DNA from: Hymenobacter sp. BT559
GTDB taxonomy: Bacteria; Bacteroidota; Bacteroidia; Cytophagales; Hymenobacteraceae
Length of the DNA: 64,000 nt
Assembly: GCF_016427535.1 (NCBI RefSeq)
Contig: NZ_JAELXV010000001.1
Span: forward strand, 1 to 64,000
Reading direction: 5' to 3'
The notes beneath the pieces were generated by a model. It was not told where the DNA came from, did not search any database, and was given only the letters and a program-made list of their open reading frames with translations. A program made the position numbers and the translations under genes. Position 1 is the stretch's first letter, and every line of letters begins with the position of its first letter. Positions 33,749 through 42,520 of this stretch are shown here, one piece after another.

Positions 33749-34912
33749 TTATTTTTTAGCAGTCGTACGCTGGTTCCATGTATTGGAAGACCAACGGGCC
33801 TGGCCCCGTTGGTAGATAACTAAGTTACCATCAGGCTGCATCATCATGTAGCTGCCTACCGGATTCCATGTGTTAGTGCTAAAGCGAGATACTGAATTAT
33901 TGTCATACAAGACAAAGTTGCCATCGGCTTGCATTATTGCCTTTCTAATATTTTTGCCCCACGTCCCGGAATTCCAAATACCCCTGTTGCTTCCGTTATA
34001 GATGACTAAATTACCATCGGCTTGTAGTAGTAGCCTATAGCGGCCATTAGAAGAAACTAATGACTCATCGACGTTCAGTAGCTGCCCTTCATACAAACAA
34101 TCCCTGGTACTCGAAAAGGGATAGGTTTGCCCTATAAATGTTTTGTCAGTACTAGATAAAACGGTATTACTAGGAGTGCTAAAGCCATTTGTAGTCAAGC
34201 TTGCCGGAAAAGAATACAGCATAATCGATGCTGGATCGAAACTAGTAAAGTTTGTGGTATTTGAACTAGCCAGGTTTAATACTTGGAGATCTACTTGTTG
34301 GGGAGACCAGCCTTGAGTACGGGCATAAAAATCATATACTACTGGTCTGTTCCATTGAATACCGCCCGTAGGGTTTTGATGTTCGTGCCCAAGACCTACC
34401 GCGTGACCAAATTCGTGTAAGGTCACACGTCTAATTTCCTCGTCTGAGGTAGAAGCATCAAACCACCCAAAGTTCATAGTAGGACTAGCCTGTGCTATTT
34501 GACGGCATCCCTTTCCTACGTATGACCACGAGCCCCCATCATTATTCCATTTGAATGCAATGCGAATGTCGGAGTCCTCCGAGGCAGTAACGTAGCTAAA
34601 ATGTACGTTAGCATGCTGCATCCATTCATTGGCCACCGCCTTCACACGGTTTTGTAGGGTAGGGTCTCCATTCATGAATTTAACCCGAATATTCTCGCTC
34701 GCCATCCAAAAAGTTGATCGCTCCCCAAATGCAGTTGTTCTTTTAGATGAGTCACCTTCTACTTTGGCATAAAGAGCTGTGCATAAGTGTGGATCTGTGT
34801 TATTGCGAACACCCGGTTGAGGAGTATCCGAATCAGCTAGTTCCTTTTTAGAACACGAGGTAAGCGCCAAGCAGCCTGCTGACACAGTAAGGAATAAAAG
34901 TTGTTTCAACAT
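33749..34912 (-). CDS. Astacin-like metalloprotease lipoprotein with B-lectin tail
   Basis: 387 aa from ATG 34912. Signal peptide with lipobox LTSC. The catalytic zinc motif is TLHEFGHAVGLGHEHQNP (HExxHxxGxxHE), the astacin/metzincin form. The C-terminal 115 residues are a bulb-type (mannose-binding) lectin domain with three QxDxNxVxY sites: QADGNLVIY, QADGNFVLY and QPDGNLVIY. A cell-surface protease targeted to glycans. The longer frame from 34987 would hide the lipoprotein signal. About 480 bp upstream carry no gene except the hairpin at 35305. Confidence 0.88.
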   Translation of the reverse strand: MLKQLLFLTVSAGCLALTSCSKKELADSDTPQPGVRNNTDPHLCTALYAKVEGDSSKRTTAFGERSTFWMASENIRVKFMNGDPTLQNRVKAVANEWMQHANVHFSYVTASEDSDIRIAFKWNNDGGSWSYVGKGCRQIAQASPTMNFGWFDASTSDEEIRRVTLHEFGHAVGLGHEHQNPTGGIQWNRPVVYDFYARTQGWSPQQVDLQVLNLASSNTTNFTSFDPASIMLYSFPASLTTNGFSTPSNTVLSSTDKTFIGQTYPFSSTRDCLYEGQLLNVDESLVSSNGRYRLLLQADGNLVIYNGSNRGIWNSGTWGKNIRKAIMQADGNFVLYDNNSVSRFSTNTWNPVGSYMMMQPDGNLVIYQRGQARWSSNTWNQRTTAKK

Positions 34913-35304
34913 GGCTTGAACTAGGTGAGTGTAGCTAATACAGGAGATGAGAAATGAATACTGCCTGAACAGAGAAAGCCTGCGCAAATGACTCTAGATC
35001 TAAGCAGATCCAAAAGGACAAACTGCTTAGTTTTTAGACAGTGTTTTTGATGTATTCGGACTACTCTCTTGATATCACCTTAAGTGCCTGCTTCAAACTT
35101 CATCATATACTCACATTTATAACAAGACAATAGCTATACATAATGCAAATCCAGCAATTTATCAGCTTCCTTTAATTTAAGCATTTTACGACATCGCCCC
35201 GAACTCTCTGGCCCTGCGGCTGGGGGTTCTTTTTCACACCGTCTTCTGCTGGCTAGATATCACGCATTGGAGCGAACGCACTAGCCGTCCGGCTTAGGCA
35301 ATAA

Positions 35305-35330
35305 AAAGCCCTGGCTGGTGGGCCAGGGCT
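35305..35330. terminator. Terminator hairpin in a gene-free stretch
   Basis: AAAAAGCCCTGGC and GCCAGGGCT around TGGTGG. The surrounding 34913-35395 is AT-rich, with no supported gene. Confidence 0.6.
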
Positions 35331-35395
35331 CCTGTTGGTAAAGCGCTGTAATTACAGAGAAAGCTCTTTTAAAATCTGTTAATTATTCGGGTAGA

Positions 35396-35761
35396 TTAGT
35401 AAGCAGCGACCTGTGAAAGCGTCAGGTAATAGATAATAGTATCCCCTGTTGACCGCTCAGGGCGGGCATGATAAGTGCCGCTAAAGCGCACGCGTTTACC
35501 AAGGGGCGTTAGGTCATAGGGGAGAGAGTCACAGAGCAATCCTACATCAACACCACCAATCGTACCGGCTCGGGGGGCAAAGATGGCATAGTTACGGGTG
35601 GCGCGCTCAGCTCCCACGGTGCCGAGCACCCCCGTAACAGACTTGATGGCCGCCCCAGCGTCGGGGCAGTGAGAGACAGGCCCTTTAGGGTCGTCTTGGC
35701 AACGGGCAGCTGTGAGCCCTAGGACGCTGCTAAGTAGGCAGAGGCGTAGGAAGGAATACAT
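35396..35761 (-). CDS. Hypothetical secreted protein
   Basis: 121 aa from ATG 35761 (MYSFLRLCLLSSVLG), giving a clear signal peptide; the longer frame from 35893 does not. Mature part has three Cys and a beta-rich C-terminus (RFSGTYHARPERSTGDTIIYYLTLS). No family recognised. Confidence 0.6.
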   Translation of the reverse strand: MYSFLRLCLLSSVLGLTAARCQDDPKGPVSHCPDAGAAIKSVTGVLGTVGAERATRNYAIFAPRAGTIGGVDVGLLCDSLPYDLTPLGKRVRFSGTYHARPERSTGDTIIYYLTLSQVAAY

Positions 35762-35896
35762 GGCACTTGAGGAGTGAACGTTTGGCGGCATGACCGGTGT
35801 GCCAGGTAAAGGGTTGCATTGGGTGTCGAGCAAAGCACTACTTAGCATCACGTATAAATTCATCAAGCAGGTTGATAGCCGTGAAGCCCACACACA

Positions 35897-35930
35897 AAAG
35901 CCCCGGCTAATATGTCGGGGCTCTTGTGTT
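35897..35930. terminator. Terminator hairpin
   Basis: CAAAAGCCCCGGC and GTCGGGGCTCTTGTG around a short loop, just past the tape measure gene end. Confidence 0.65.
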
Positions 35931-35966
35931 AAAAATTAGGCAATTAGCTGTGTTGGCGAGGCCTAC

Positions 35967-38885
35967 TCAGCGCCTTCCCACCACACGCCCGAGTCGGTCA
36001 GTGTTTAGCGTCAGCACCCCAGCCAGGTTAGGCCCGCTGGCCGTGATTTCGACCTCGTGAGTAAAGACGCTCTGGCCAGTCGGGGTGGCTGCTGCAGGGG
36101 CTAGCGTCGGATTGTAGGGTCGCGTGGAAGAGGCCGCGGACGTATTGAGTCTTCCTCCACTGCTAGCCTGTGTTGAGCTGGTAGGCCGAGAAGAAGAAAC
36201 CGAGGCCGACGCAAACGCGCCGCCAATAGTGAGGGCCGTACCTGCGGCTACCTCCGCCAGGCCCTGGCCAATGTTGCCAATGGCAATGTCTGCCAGACCT
36301 TTCAGAATAACTTGCTTCCCGAACTTCTTGAGGAACTCACCAAACACGCCCAGCAGCCCGTCGACCACGCTTTGCAGCACATCCGCCCCAGTGGCCAGCG
36401 CCGTGCCGATGCTATTGCCAATCGATTCGAGCGCATCAACGGGGAACTGGTTAATCAGCTCCGCCATGTTGGTGTTAAAATCCAGCTGCTGCTGCGTAAT
36501 CTGGTCCTGACCCGCCTGCTGGGCAGCTAAGGCCTTGTCATACTGCTCGCCAATTGTTTCCGCATCAGGGCTGAAGATGCCGTTCAAGTCGGGCTGCAAC
36601 GTCTGGGGCAGTGGCTCGAGCTCCGGTAGTTTTAGTTTAAACTCCGGGATTTGATTCATCTTTTCCGTGCCTTCCAGCACTCGCAGGGCCAGCGTGTCTA
36701 CTTCCTGCGCCAAGCCGCGCAGCTCATTGCGAACGCCCTGCACGGTGCTCCCTAACGGCGAGAAGCCGACTGCCACTAGCGACTTCACCCCCGATTCCAG
36801 AATTTTACTGCGTTCGCCTAGGTAATCATAGTCGGTGCCCAGGGCCCGGCTTAAGTTGTCGTTCAGCTTCAACTCCTCCCGAAGCTTGGCCAGGGCGTCG
36901 CGCATCTTCTGGCCCGCCTCATCTACCCCTTTCACACTCGAAAGGCCGGTAAACTTCTCGCCCAGCTTGTCTACCTCCGTGCTCGATTGCTGCACCACCG
37001 GGGGGATGCCTTTGAGCTGGTCGATGAGTCCGCCCACACCGCGGCGGCTGGCGTAGAGGCTTTCAAGCTTGGCCTGCAAGTCGGTGACTTCTTTGGCCGT
37101 GAGCGAGTAGTACTGGCCGCCCTCATCATCGCCGCTGGCAATGAACTTGACGTGGTTGCCCTGCTCATCCACCTTATTGAGGGCGGCCAGGGTGTTAGCA
37201 ATCTGCCCCTCCAGCTTGCGGTATTCTTCGCGTTGCTTGGTCAGGTCTACCCGGTTGGCCTGGGCCGCAATCTCCTGCTGGCGCTGAATGTAGGCGCGGG
37301 CTTTTTCGGTGTTGATGTCGAGCGCCTTACCGTAGGCGTCGAACTGCGTGACGGTGGTCGGAATCTCCGTCCCGACTTTCTGGATGATGCTGCGTAGCTC
37401 TTCCTGCTCGGCTGCGGTGAGGGTGCTCTTGGCCTTGAGCTCGTCGTAGCGAGCCAGTAGCGGGGTGTAAGTGCTTTGCAGCTGCTTCACCGCCGTTTGT
37501 TGGGCGGTGAAGCGCTGGCTTACTTCCTCTACGCTCTCGCTGGCTTCCGTGGTGTGGGCCACCACGGCGGCCGTAGCGACGCCTAGGGCGGCAAAAGCGG
37601 CTACTACAATGCCCACCGGTCCACTCAGCACGAGGAAGCCAGCTTCGAGCGCCGGCAGGGCCGCGCCTAGGGTGCCCACGGCGACGAGCACCGGGCCAGT
37701 GCCAGCCGCAATGCCAGCCAACGCCACTCCAAATTGCAGTATGGTCGGGTCGGCCTGGGCTAGCTCGCTTGCTAGCTCGGAGCCAGCCTGTGCTAAGTCG
37801 GTGGCGAAGTCGAGCACGCCATTATCGGCAATGGCTTGGCCCAGCCCCTCTACCGAACTTTTGAAGGCCTCGAAAGAGCCCACGAAACCCTGATTGAGAA
37901 TCGCGCCCTGCGAGGCGGCATTGACCTTAGCAATGCTGGCCGCCATCTCATCGAATCCTGCCACCCCATCCTTGGCCAGCAGCAGGGCCGTGCGGATAGA
38001 ATCAGCACCGAAAATCTTGGTACCGAGCGTATTTTTCTGCTGGTCAGATAGGCCCTTGAACGCCTGCTGGAGCTGGCCGGCAATCTCACGCAGCGGGCGC
38101 ATCTTACCCTGCGCGTCAAAGAAGTTGAGCCCAAGCTGCTTGATGGCACCCTCGGCCTCCTTGCTCTGCGGCACGAGGCGCTGCAGAAATGTTTTGAAGC
38201 TGGTGCCCGCATCCGAGCCCGATGAAAAGCCCGACGAGGTGACGCCTAGCGCCGTGTTGAAGTCCTCGAAGTTGACGCCCAACTGCCCGGCCACAGCGCC
38301 CGCCTGACCGAGGGCTTGGCGGTAGTCGTCGATGGCGAACTTACTGGCAATGGTAGTGCCGGTGATGTTGCTTACCAGCCCGGCGGCCTGCTGCGCCGAC
38401 TTGCCAAAGTTGTTCATCACGTCCGTCGTGATGTCGGCCGCCGTGGCGAGCTGGGCGCCGGTGGCCGTGGCCAGGGCGGTGGAGGCGTCGGCCGCGCCGC
38501 CCAGAATCTGAGTAGTACTGAGGCCGTTTTTAGCCAAGCTCTCCAGCGCCTCGGCCGCCTGCACCGAACTGAATTGCAACTTGGGGTCGAGCGCAATGCC
38601 CTGGGCCTTGGCCCGCAGGGATTCCAGCCCGGCACCGGTGGCCTGGGTGGCGGCCTCCACCCGGTTGAAGGCGGCCTGAAAATCGCCCCCCACTTTCAAA
38701 GCCCCCGCGCCGGCCAGTGCCAGCGGGGCGCTCAGGTATTTGGTTAGGCCTTCCCCAACGCTTTTCACCGCTTCGCCAGCCTGCACAAAGCCTTTCAGCT
38801 CCTTGCGAGCTTCAGCCATTGCGGCTTTATAGCCAGAAATTTCGCCGCCTAGAACGACGGAAACAGAGGCAAGAATATCGGTCAT
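35967..38885 (-). CDS. Phage tail tape measure protein
   Basis: 972 aa from ATG 38885 (MTDILASVSVVLGGEISGYKAAMAEARKELKGF). Residues about 60-330 match the TP901-type tape measure core (AFNRVEAATQATG, ALGVTSSGFSSGSDAGTSF). Hydrophobic segments follow at about 390-450, then long coiled coil and a Gly/Ala-rich membrane-like end. It sets tail length in siphophages. Two small chaperone-type genes precede it in the usual order, but no tail tube, baseplate or head genes follow; the next genes are cargo. Confidence 0.88.
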   Translation of the reverse strand: MTDILASVSVVLGGEISGYKAAMAEARKELKGFVQAGEAVKSVGEGLTKYLSAPLALAGAGALKVGGDFQAAFNRVEAATQATGAGLESLRAKAQGIALDPKLQFSSVQAAEALESLAKNGLSTTQILGGAADASTALATATGAQLATAADITTDVMNNFGKSAQQAAGLVSNITGTTIASKFAIDDYRQALGQAGAVAGQLGVNFEDFNTALGVTSSGFSSGSDAGTSFKTFLQRLVPQSKEAEGAIKQLGLNFFDAQGKMRPLREIAGQLQQAFKGLSDQQKNTLGTKIFGADSIRTALLLAKDGVAGFDEMAASIAKVNAASQGAILNQGFVGSFEAFKSSVEGLGQAIADNGVLDFATDLAQAGSELASELAQADPTILQFGVALAGIAAGTGPVLVAVGTLGAALPALEAGFLVLSGPVGIVVAAFAALGVATAAVVAHTTEASESVEEVSQRFTAQQTAVKQLQSTYTPLLARYDELKAKSTLTAAEQEELRSIIQKVGTEIPTTVTQFDAYGKALDINTEKARAYIQRQQEIAAQANRVDLTKQREEYRKLEGQIANTLAALNKVDEQGNHVKFIASGDDEGGQYYSLTAKEVTDLQAKLESLYASRRGVGGLIDQLKGIPPVVQQSSTEVDKLGEKFTGLSSVKGVDEAGQKMRDALAKLREELKLNDNLSRALGTDYDYLGERSKILESGVKSLVAVGFSPLGSTVQGVRNELRGLAQEVDTLALRVLEGTEKMNQIPEFKLKLPELEPLPQTLQPDLNGIFSPDAETIGEQYDKALAAQQAGQDQITQQQLDFNTNMAELINQFPVDALESIGNSIGTALATGADVLQSVVDGLLGVFGEFLKKFGKQVILKGLADIAIGNIGQGLAEVAAGTALTIGGAFASASVSSSRPTSSTQASSGGRLNTSAASSTRPYNPTLAPAAATPTGQSVFTHEVEITASGPNLAGVLTLNTDRLGRVVGRR

Positions 38886-38951
38886 TGCAGAGAAAAGGAT
38901 AAGACAAAGGCCAGGCCTCCAGCACATGCGCGGAGACCTGGCCCGGTAGGT

Positions 38952-39224
38952 TTATAGAATAGAGGCGTCGCGTGCGTCGAGGTCGGCCCAAAGGGCTGCG
39001 ATTTCCTCAGCCGAGCTAGGCCTTGCGCTGGGCTCAAGCACATCACCCAGCAGGGGTAGCAGGGCCTCGGGGGTAACGGCAGGCGTCTTGGGGTCGCGGT
39101 GGATATTGACGAGTAGCGTCACCACCAAGCGTGTGCGGCGCCAGGCCTCGGCTTGTTTGCGGCGGTAACCGCGGCATTTGCAATCAAACTCGGTGAGGGT
39201 TAGATTCCAAAACTTCCACGGCAT
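38952..39224 (-). CDS. Tail assembly chaperone, second frame (GT-like)
   Basis: 90 codons from ATG 39224, but the frame stays open upstream into the end of the preceding gene. Just before the ATG it reads IQEWDEHLAFGLGELAL, in keeping with the protein rather than with noncoding DNA, then MPWKFWNLTLTEFDCKCRGYRRKQ. The W-x-LT-x-EF pattern is typical of tail chaperones between major tail protein and tape measure. It is probably made by a -1 shift from the 39281 gene. Confidence 0.7.
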   Translation of the reverse strand: MPWKFWNLTLTEFDCKCRGYRRKQAEAWRRTRLVVTLLVNIHRDPKTPAVTPEALLPLLGDVLEPSARPSSAEEIAALWADLDARDASIL

Positions 39225-39280
39225 TAGTGCGAGCTCACCTAGGCCGAAGGCGAGGTGCTCATCCCACTCCTGGATGGCGC

Positions 39281-39682
39281 TTACTCGGCGCTCCGGGCTC
39301 TGTTCTTGGCCGCTACTGTCGCCGTCAGCGCAGCCATCAGAGGGTTTGGCGACACGATGGCCTCTGTAATAGCCTCAGCCAGAGCCTGCGCCTCATCTTC
39401 TGGCAACTGCTGAATCAGGTCGCCCGCATCGTCGAGCGAGAAGCCGTTGGGGAATACTTCTTTGGGCACAAACCGGCGCACTGCGCAGGTGATGATGGCA
39501 GTTAGAGCCTCGGCGTAGTTGTCGCTAAGCATGCGGCCGAGCTCGCTCGGGCCGCGGCCGGTGAGCTGCGAGAAGTCGCGCAGCACATTGAGGTTGAAGC
39601 GCAGGGGGTAGGCAACGCCCTGGATGGTAACGGCGGCCTCGCCAGGAGCGAGCGCGTGCGTGGGGGTGGTAGCAACGTCCAT
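39281..39682 (-). CDS. Tail assembly chaperone, first frame (G-like)
   Basis: 133 aa from ATG 39682. VTIQGVAYPLRFNLNVLRDFSQLTGR and the following helices match the general pattern of phage tail assembly chaperones. About the last 26 codons overlap an open -1 frame that runs into the 38952 gene. It would bind the tape measure during tail assembly. Confidence 0.7.
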   Translation of the reverse strand: MDVATTPTHALAPGEAAVTIQGVAYPLRFNLNVLRDFSQLTGRGPSELGRMLSDNYAEALTAIITCAVRRFVPKEVFPNGFSLDDAGDLIQQLPEDEAQALAEAITEAIVSPNPLMAALTATVAAKNRARSAE

Positions 39683-39870
39683 GTTGACAGAAAAGAGGGG
39701 AGAGGTAGGCGACACTTCCGAAAAAGCCTGTCAGCAAGGCCGTCAGGCTTTTCGAAAATGGATGAAACTAGGGTCACTTGCCCAAGTGCCCCAAAGCTCC
39801 GATTGGGGGCTGCCGGCTAGCAAGGTGGCATGGTGCAAACAGGGGGAAGCCAGGGCCTGCACTATATAGC

Positions 39871-40062
39871 TAGACCGAAGCCCTACCTCAAAACTTCATG
39901 CGTGCAAAATGGAGGAAAAGGGGATAGGACAGCCACCGACTGGGCCGCTCAGCAAAAAGCCAAACACTCCCACCCTAGGCTAGAGGGGGTAGGGGGTCAA
40001 AATCCTTCAGGCTATTCGCTTCTAGACCGAAGCCCTCCCCCACAAACACGTGCGTGCAAAAT
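39871..40062. repeat. Repeat units in a 540-bp gene-free stretch
   Basis: Two direct copies of a unit starting TAGACCGAAGCCCT and ending GTGCAAAAT lie at 39871-39910 and 40023-40062. An inverted copy with its G-rich flank is at 40762-40822, after the HNH gene. No gene is seen in 39683-40220. The location next to HNH and tail genes could fit a packaging or recombination region. Confidence 0.6.
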
Positions 40063-40220
40063 TGAACCCCAAAAGTTCTTTCAGGGTAGGGGGGTAGGTC
40101 GACCCCAAAAATGCGTTTTTGAGTATGTAGAGGCGTTTTTTATATAGTTTAAAAATTATATTAGCTCGCGGGTCGAAACGGCAATTAATTCGAAAAACTC
40201 CTGCGGGGCATGCGGGGCGA

Positions 40221-40658
40221 CTACGGCCTAGAGGACGAGGGTACTGGGGATGCTGAACCTCTATCGCTCTTGGGCGGTCTGCCCCTCTTTTTAGGTGGTA
40301 GCACCGCCTGAAAAGGCCCCAGTAAGGGTTGGTAGGTATAGGGGTCCGGTGACGGTTTTAGGGCGGCGCGCTGTGCTTGACGCCGGGCCTGGCGGCGCTG
40401 CCTACCCGGCCGCAGGTTCTCGGGGTGCTCTCGATGCCAACGCTTGATGTCTTCCCGTCGGGTGCGATTGCGCACCTCTTCGCGTTCCCGAATAATCTGG
40501 CCCAGCTCGGGGTCACGGCGGCGAGCGCGACTCTCAGCGGCCCGGCAGTCCTTGCAGGTGCCGCGGTAGGTCTGCTCAGCCTTGCGAAAGGTAAAGCGCG
40601 TCAGCGGCTGCAAAATACCACATCTTTGACATGTTTTTTCGGGGGGCTGAACTATCAT
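40221..40658 (-). CDS. Small zinc-finger protein, HNH-like N-terminus
   Basis: 145 aa from ATG 40658 (MIVQPPEKTC). Two CxxC pairs (CQRCG and CKDC, about 20 residues apart) form a zinc ribbon as in some phage HNH/homing endonucleases, but the catalytic His-Asn residues are not evident. The rest is very Arg-rich and ends with a Pro/Lys/Ser tail (PPKKRGRPPKSDRG) resembling an AT-hook. Probably binds DNA. Confidence 0.6.
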   Translation of the reverse strand: MIVQPPEKTCQRCGILQPLTRFTFRKAEQTYRGTCKDCRAAESRARRRDPELGQIIREREEVRNRTRREDIKRWHREHPENLRPGRQRRQARRQAQRAALKPSPDPYTYQPLLGPFQAVLPPKKRGRPPKSDRGSASPVPSSSRP

Positions 40659-40761
40659 AATGCAAAATAATGAGGTCATAAAATAATTTTAATTGTATGT
40701 ATCACGGTAAAATACAATACATAAAAAAAGAGTCTAATCTGACAGCGTGAAAAATTTACTC

Positions 40762-40822
40762 AGGGCTTCGGTCTAGGAGAGGGGAGGCCCAAGGATTTGC
40801 ACCCCCTACCCCCCCTAGGCCT
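40762..40822 (-). repeat. Inverted copy of the 39.9-40.0 kb repeat
   Basis: On the minus strand it reads GGGGGTAGGGGGT, CAAATCCTT, then TAGACCGAAGCCCT, the same order as 39987-40036 on the plus strand. It covers the end of the HNH gene. So two arms in opposite orientation flank the 40221-40658 gene. Confidence 0.6.
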
Positions 40823-41126
40823 GCTGGCCGCGCTCGGAAGCACTCTTGCTTTGGTGACAGGGCCGGCACAGCGACTGGTGATTGGTCGGCGCCCAGAAGT
40901 CGCCGCCGAGGCGCACCGGCTTGATGTGGTCGGCTACCGTGGCGGCCGTGGCACGCCCTTGGCGCTCGCATTCCTCACAGCAGGGCTTGCGGGCTAACTG
41001 AGCAAGGCGGGCCTTCTGCCATCGAGCCGTGCTATACTCGGGCGAACGGGCGGCGTGCTGTACATATTCTCGTTTCTGAGGCGCTGGCTGCCAGGGCCTT
41101 CTAACTGGTTTCGGTAGACTGGGCAT
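40815..41126 (-). CDS. Phage-type HNH endonuclease
   Basis: 103 aa. Zinc Cys pairs CCEEC and CRPC bracket the HNH core ADHIKPVRLGGD and NHQSLC. The N-terminus is basic. Small HNH proteins of this kind sit next to terminase genes in many phages and take part in packaging, but no terminase is seen here. Confidence 0.85.
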   Translation of the reverse strand: MPSLPKPVRRPWQPAPQKREYVQHAARSPEYSTARWQKARLAQLARKPCCEECERQGRATAATVADHIKPVRLGGDFWAPTNHQSLCRPCHQSKSASERGQQA

Positions 41127-41149
41127 TGAATGATACAGGAAAGTAGTTG

Positions 41150-41692
41150 TCAGTGGGAGAAGGGCACCATAGGGTAGAAAAATGGGTAGGCTGGCTTCCC
41201 AGGCATAAGCCGTAGCGTTAGCCCCTCTGACGGGATAGGCAGTTGCGGTAAGTTGACTCGCTTAATCCTGGCTCGCTTGCCCGGGTACCAGTCGATGACA
41301 TGCGGTGCTGTTGGTCGCAAGTCGAGGTGCCAGTACTGGCTATTGTAGCCCGGCGGGTGCAAGGTGATGGGCTGGCCGCCCCGTAGATTGAGTTCGATAA
41401 TGAGGCGCTTGCCTAGGTAAACTCTACCCGTAGCGTGGACTATTAGCTTTGGTAGCGGGGGCGAGGGCGGAGGGTAGAGGTCGTAGTCGCCGAGGTCAGG
41501 CAACTGAGGCAATACCTCTAGCAGAAAAGCCATCAGGGGCGCGTGGGCTGCTAATCGAGGGGGCACTTGCCGGCCCAACAATAGCTTGTGCAGGCCTTCG
41601 ACCTGAGGCTGTAGCACTTTGAGGCGCCCCAGCAGCTCAGGCAAATAGCCAGGATGGGTGAACGGGCGAAAAAGAGTAGCGCGAGTAGCCAT
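41150..41692 (-). CDS. AbrB-like paralog 1, with long N-terminal extension
   Basis: 180 aa. The C-terminal 100 residues share with the next two genes a unit with GRVYLGKRLIIELNLRGGQ, YWHLDLRPTA, then LRLMPGKPA. The N-terminal 80 residues are an extra helical part (LPELLGRLKVLQPQVEGLH). See the 42143 entry for the likely fold. Confidence 0.6.
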   Translation of the reverse strand: MATRATLFRPFTHPGYLPELLGRLKVLQPQVEGLHKLLLGRQVPPRLAAHAPLMAFLLEVLPQLPDLGDYDLYPPPSPPLPKLIVHATGRVYLGKRLIIELNLRGGQPITLHPPGYNSQYWHLDLRPTAPHVIDWYPGKRARIKRVNLPQLPIPSEGLTLRLMPGKPAYPFFYPMVPFSH

Positions 41693-41705
41693 TGGGCAAA
41701 ACGTA

Positions 41706-42113
41706 TTAGGCGACTGCCTGGCGCGCGTCCTGCGCTACCTGAGTCAAGAATGCTGTGTAAGCGGTGTTGAAGGCGGCTGCGGGTAGCAGTGGATAATAAC
41801 CGGGCCGGGCCGGGTCGCCGGGCAATAGGTATAGTGTAAGCGCTGGCTCGTCGGGGTTGAGCAGGCCAGCCGGCAGTTCGAGGCCGGTCAGGCGGTAGGT
41901 GCGGCCGTTGCTGACACTAATCACTCGCTTGGCTTGGGGCCGTAGGTCGAGGTGCCAGTAGTCGCTGCGCTTAGACGGCGGCACTAGGTCAGCAGGCTGG
42001 CCACTGGACAGGTGCAACTGCGTCACGAGGGCCGCGTGCAGAAACGCGCGCCGCTCATCCGTGACGGTGAGCGTGGGCAAGGGCGGCGGGGGAGTGGACG
42101 GAGGAAGCGTCAT
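41706..42113 (-). CDS. AbrB-like paralog 2
   Basis: 135 aa. Core FLHAALVTQLHLSSGQPADLVPP, YWHLDLRPQAKRVI and LTLYLLPGDPARPGYYPL aligns with the genes on either side. It has a Pro-rich start and a C-terminal helical extension. It lies 13 nt upstream of paralog 1 and 29 nt downstream of paralog 3, so all three form one transcript. Confidence 0.6.
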   Translation of the reverse strand: MTLPPSTPPPPLPTLTVTDERRAFLHAALVTQLHLSSGQPADLVPPSKRSDYWHLDLRPQAKRVISVSNGRTYRLTGLELPAGLLNPDEPALTLYLLPGDPARPGYYPLLPAAAFNTAYTAFLTQVAQDARQAVA

Positions 42114-42142
42114 AGAAACGGGTGCAGAAAAGGAGGATGGGG

Positions 42143-42511
42143 CTAGGCAGCGGTGGGCGCTGGTAGAGGTGTGAGCTGGTATAAGCCAGGGCCGGTCGCC
42201 TCCGTGGGCACCAGCGCCAGGGTGAGCCGGGTACCAGGTGGCACAAGGCCGGCTGGCGGCCGGCTGGTTTCCAGCCGCGGGCAGGTGTTGGCGTGCCAGT
42301 TGATGCGGCGGGCCGCCGTGGGCCGTAGGTCGAGCTGCCAGCTCGTGCCGGCGGCCGTAGGTGGCAGCAGGTCGGCCAGCTGGCCGGCGCGCACACCCAG
42401 CTGGCGTAGCAGGGCCTTGCTGAGGTACACCCGGCCGCCAGCAGTGACCGTCAGGGTAAGCGGCGCGGCCGGGGGCGGCTCATTGTCGGCCAGGATATAG
42501 GCGGGCAGCAA
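42143..42511 (-). CDS. AbrB-like paralog 3
   Basis: 122 aa. LTVTAGGRVYLSKALLRQLG looks like the swapped-hairpin strand and helix of AbrB/SpoVT DNA-binding domains, followed by WQLDLRPTAARRINW and LTLALVPTEATGPGLYQL. Three tandem paralogs suggest gene duplication. They may be small transcription or replication factors; the fold is inference from pattern alone. Confidence 0.6.
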   Translation of the reverse strand: MLPAYILADNEPPPAAPLTLTVTAGGRVYLSKALLRQLGVRAGQLADLLPPTAAGTSWQLDLRPTAARRINWHANTCPRLETSRPPAGLVPPGTRLTLALVPTEATGPGLYQLTPLPAPTAA

Positions 42512-42520
42512 GGCGCAGCG

